From NCBI RefSeq assembly GCF_900142515.1, contig NZ_FRBC01000005.1, positions 50,055 to 114,054 on the forward strand: a DNA stretch of 64,000 bases, given 5' to 3'. The position numbers were made by a program, and so were the translations under genes. Every line of letters starts with the position of its first letter. Positions within the stretch are counted from its first letter, which is position 1. Below, one piece after another: positions 63,990 through 64,000 of this stretch. The DNA comes from Pseudoselenomonas ruminantium (GTDB lineage: Bacteria > Bacillota > Negativicutes > Selenomonadales > Selenomonadaceae). Under the pieces are notes generated by a model, which saw only the letters and a program-made list of their open reading frames with translations, was not told where the DNA came from and made no database searches.

Positions 63990-64000
63990 ATGAACAAGGG
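63990..64000 (+). CDS. Start of a gene that leaves the window
   Basis: ATG at 63990, preceded by AGGGAGG with 8-nt spacing, encodes MNK before the window ends. Only the ribosome site supports it. Confidence 0.4.

Overview
The window reads as a chromosome segment of a motile, diderm, anaerobic Firmicute of the Negativicutes, most like Selenomonas or a close relative. The reasons are Firmicute-type promoters and genes (PerR, Tex, RpiR, a Hol_Tox-like peptide, a T-rich terminator style), combined with outer-envelope traits (a predicted beta-barrel porin and many periplasmic enzymes), a flagellin, a TAXI-type TRAP transporter and an H2-uptake hydrogenase. The species assignment is inference.

Layout. 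1-93: end of a type II-C-like CRISPR array. 258-333: tRNA-Ala. 753-9391: a membrane-bound [NiFe] hydrogenase (small, large and cytochrome b subunits) with maturation genes hypA, hypB, a C-terminal protease, hypC, hypD and hypE, plus a small protein that seems to carry the nickel motif missing from HypB. hypF is absent. 9476-19790: exported proteins, a CDF metal exporter, and a group that looks built for scavenging nucleic acid and phosphate (secreted nuclease, P4-type acid phosphatase, porin, zinc phospholipase C/S1-type enzyme, CpdB/UshA-type nucleotidase). 20040-24613: perR with a strong palindromic operator, then tex and a fused double-CobT protein resembling ArsAB of phenolic cobamide synthesis. 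24818-29996: a cytosolic PAS histidine kinase with receiver, a chemoreceptor, proC and an exported protein. 30155-30208: a DnaA-box cluster in front of a 1490-residue helicase with a nuclease-like tail. 34846-39754: pgi, a decayed MATE-like locus, pheA with a possible attenuator, and DAHP synthase. 39867-43567: a two-component system facing a His-rich exported peptide, separated by an IS607-type element with a collapsed tnpB. 43695-51442: an MFS exporter, a lone ClpX-type ATPase, rpmE, and a translation operon (DUF1385, prfA, prmC, tsaC). 51531-54337: a beta-glucoside PTS operon with an RpiR regulator. 55559-57439: flagellin with a large atypical central insert. 57656-58030: four tRNAs. 58205-63746: a 3D-domain exported protein, the TAXI-TRAP transporter and a ferredoxin. 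63842-63917: tRNA-Gln.

Three very small hydrophobic peptides (17886-17951 minus, 44995-45090 plus, 51353-51442 plus) each sit with a nearby opposing promoter and short complementarity between the opposing RNA and the peptide mRNA. They are the best candidates for previously undescribed systems (type I toxin-antitoxin). Other leading items are the split HypB nickel motif, the CobT-CobT fusion, the helicase-nuclease behind DnaA boxes, the chimeric flagellin, and long palindromic intergenic elements. All functions are assigned by reading motifs. No database or folding program was run.
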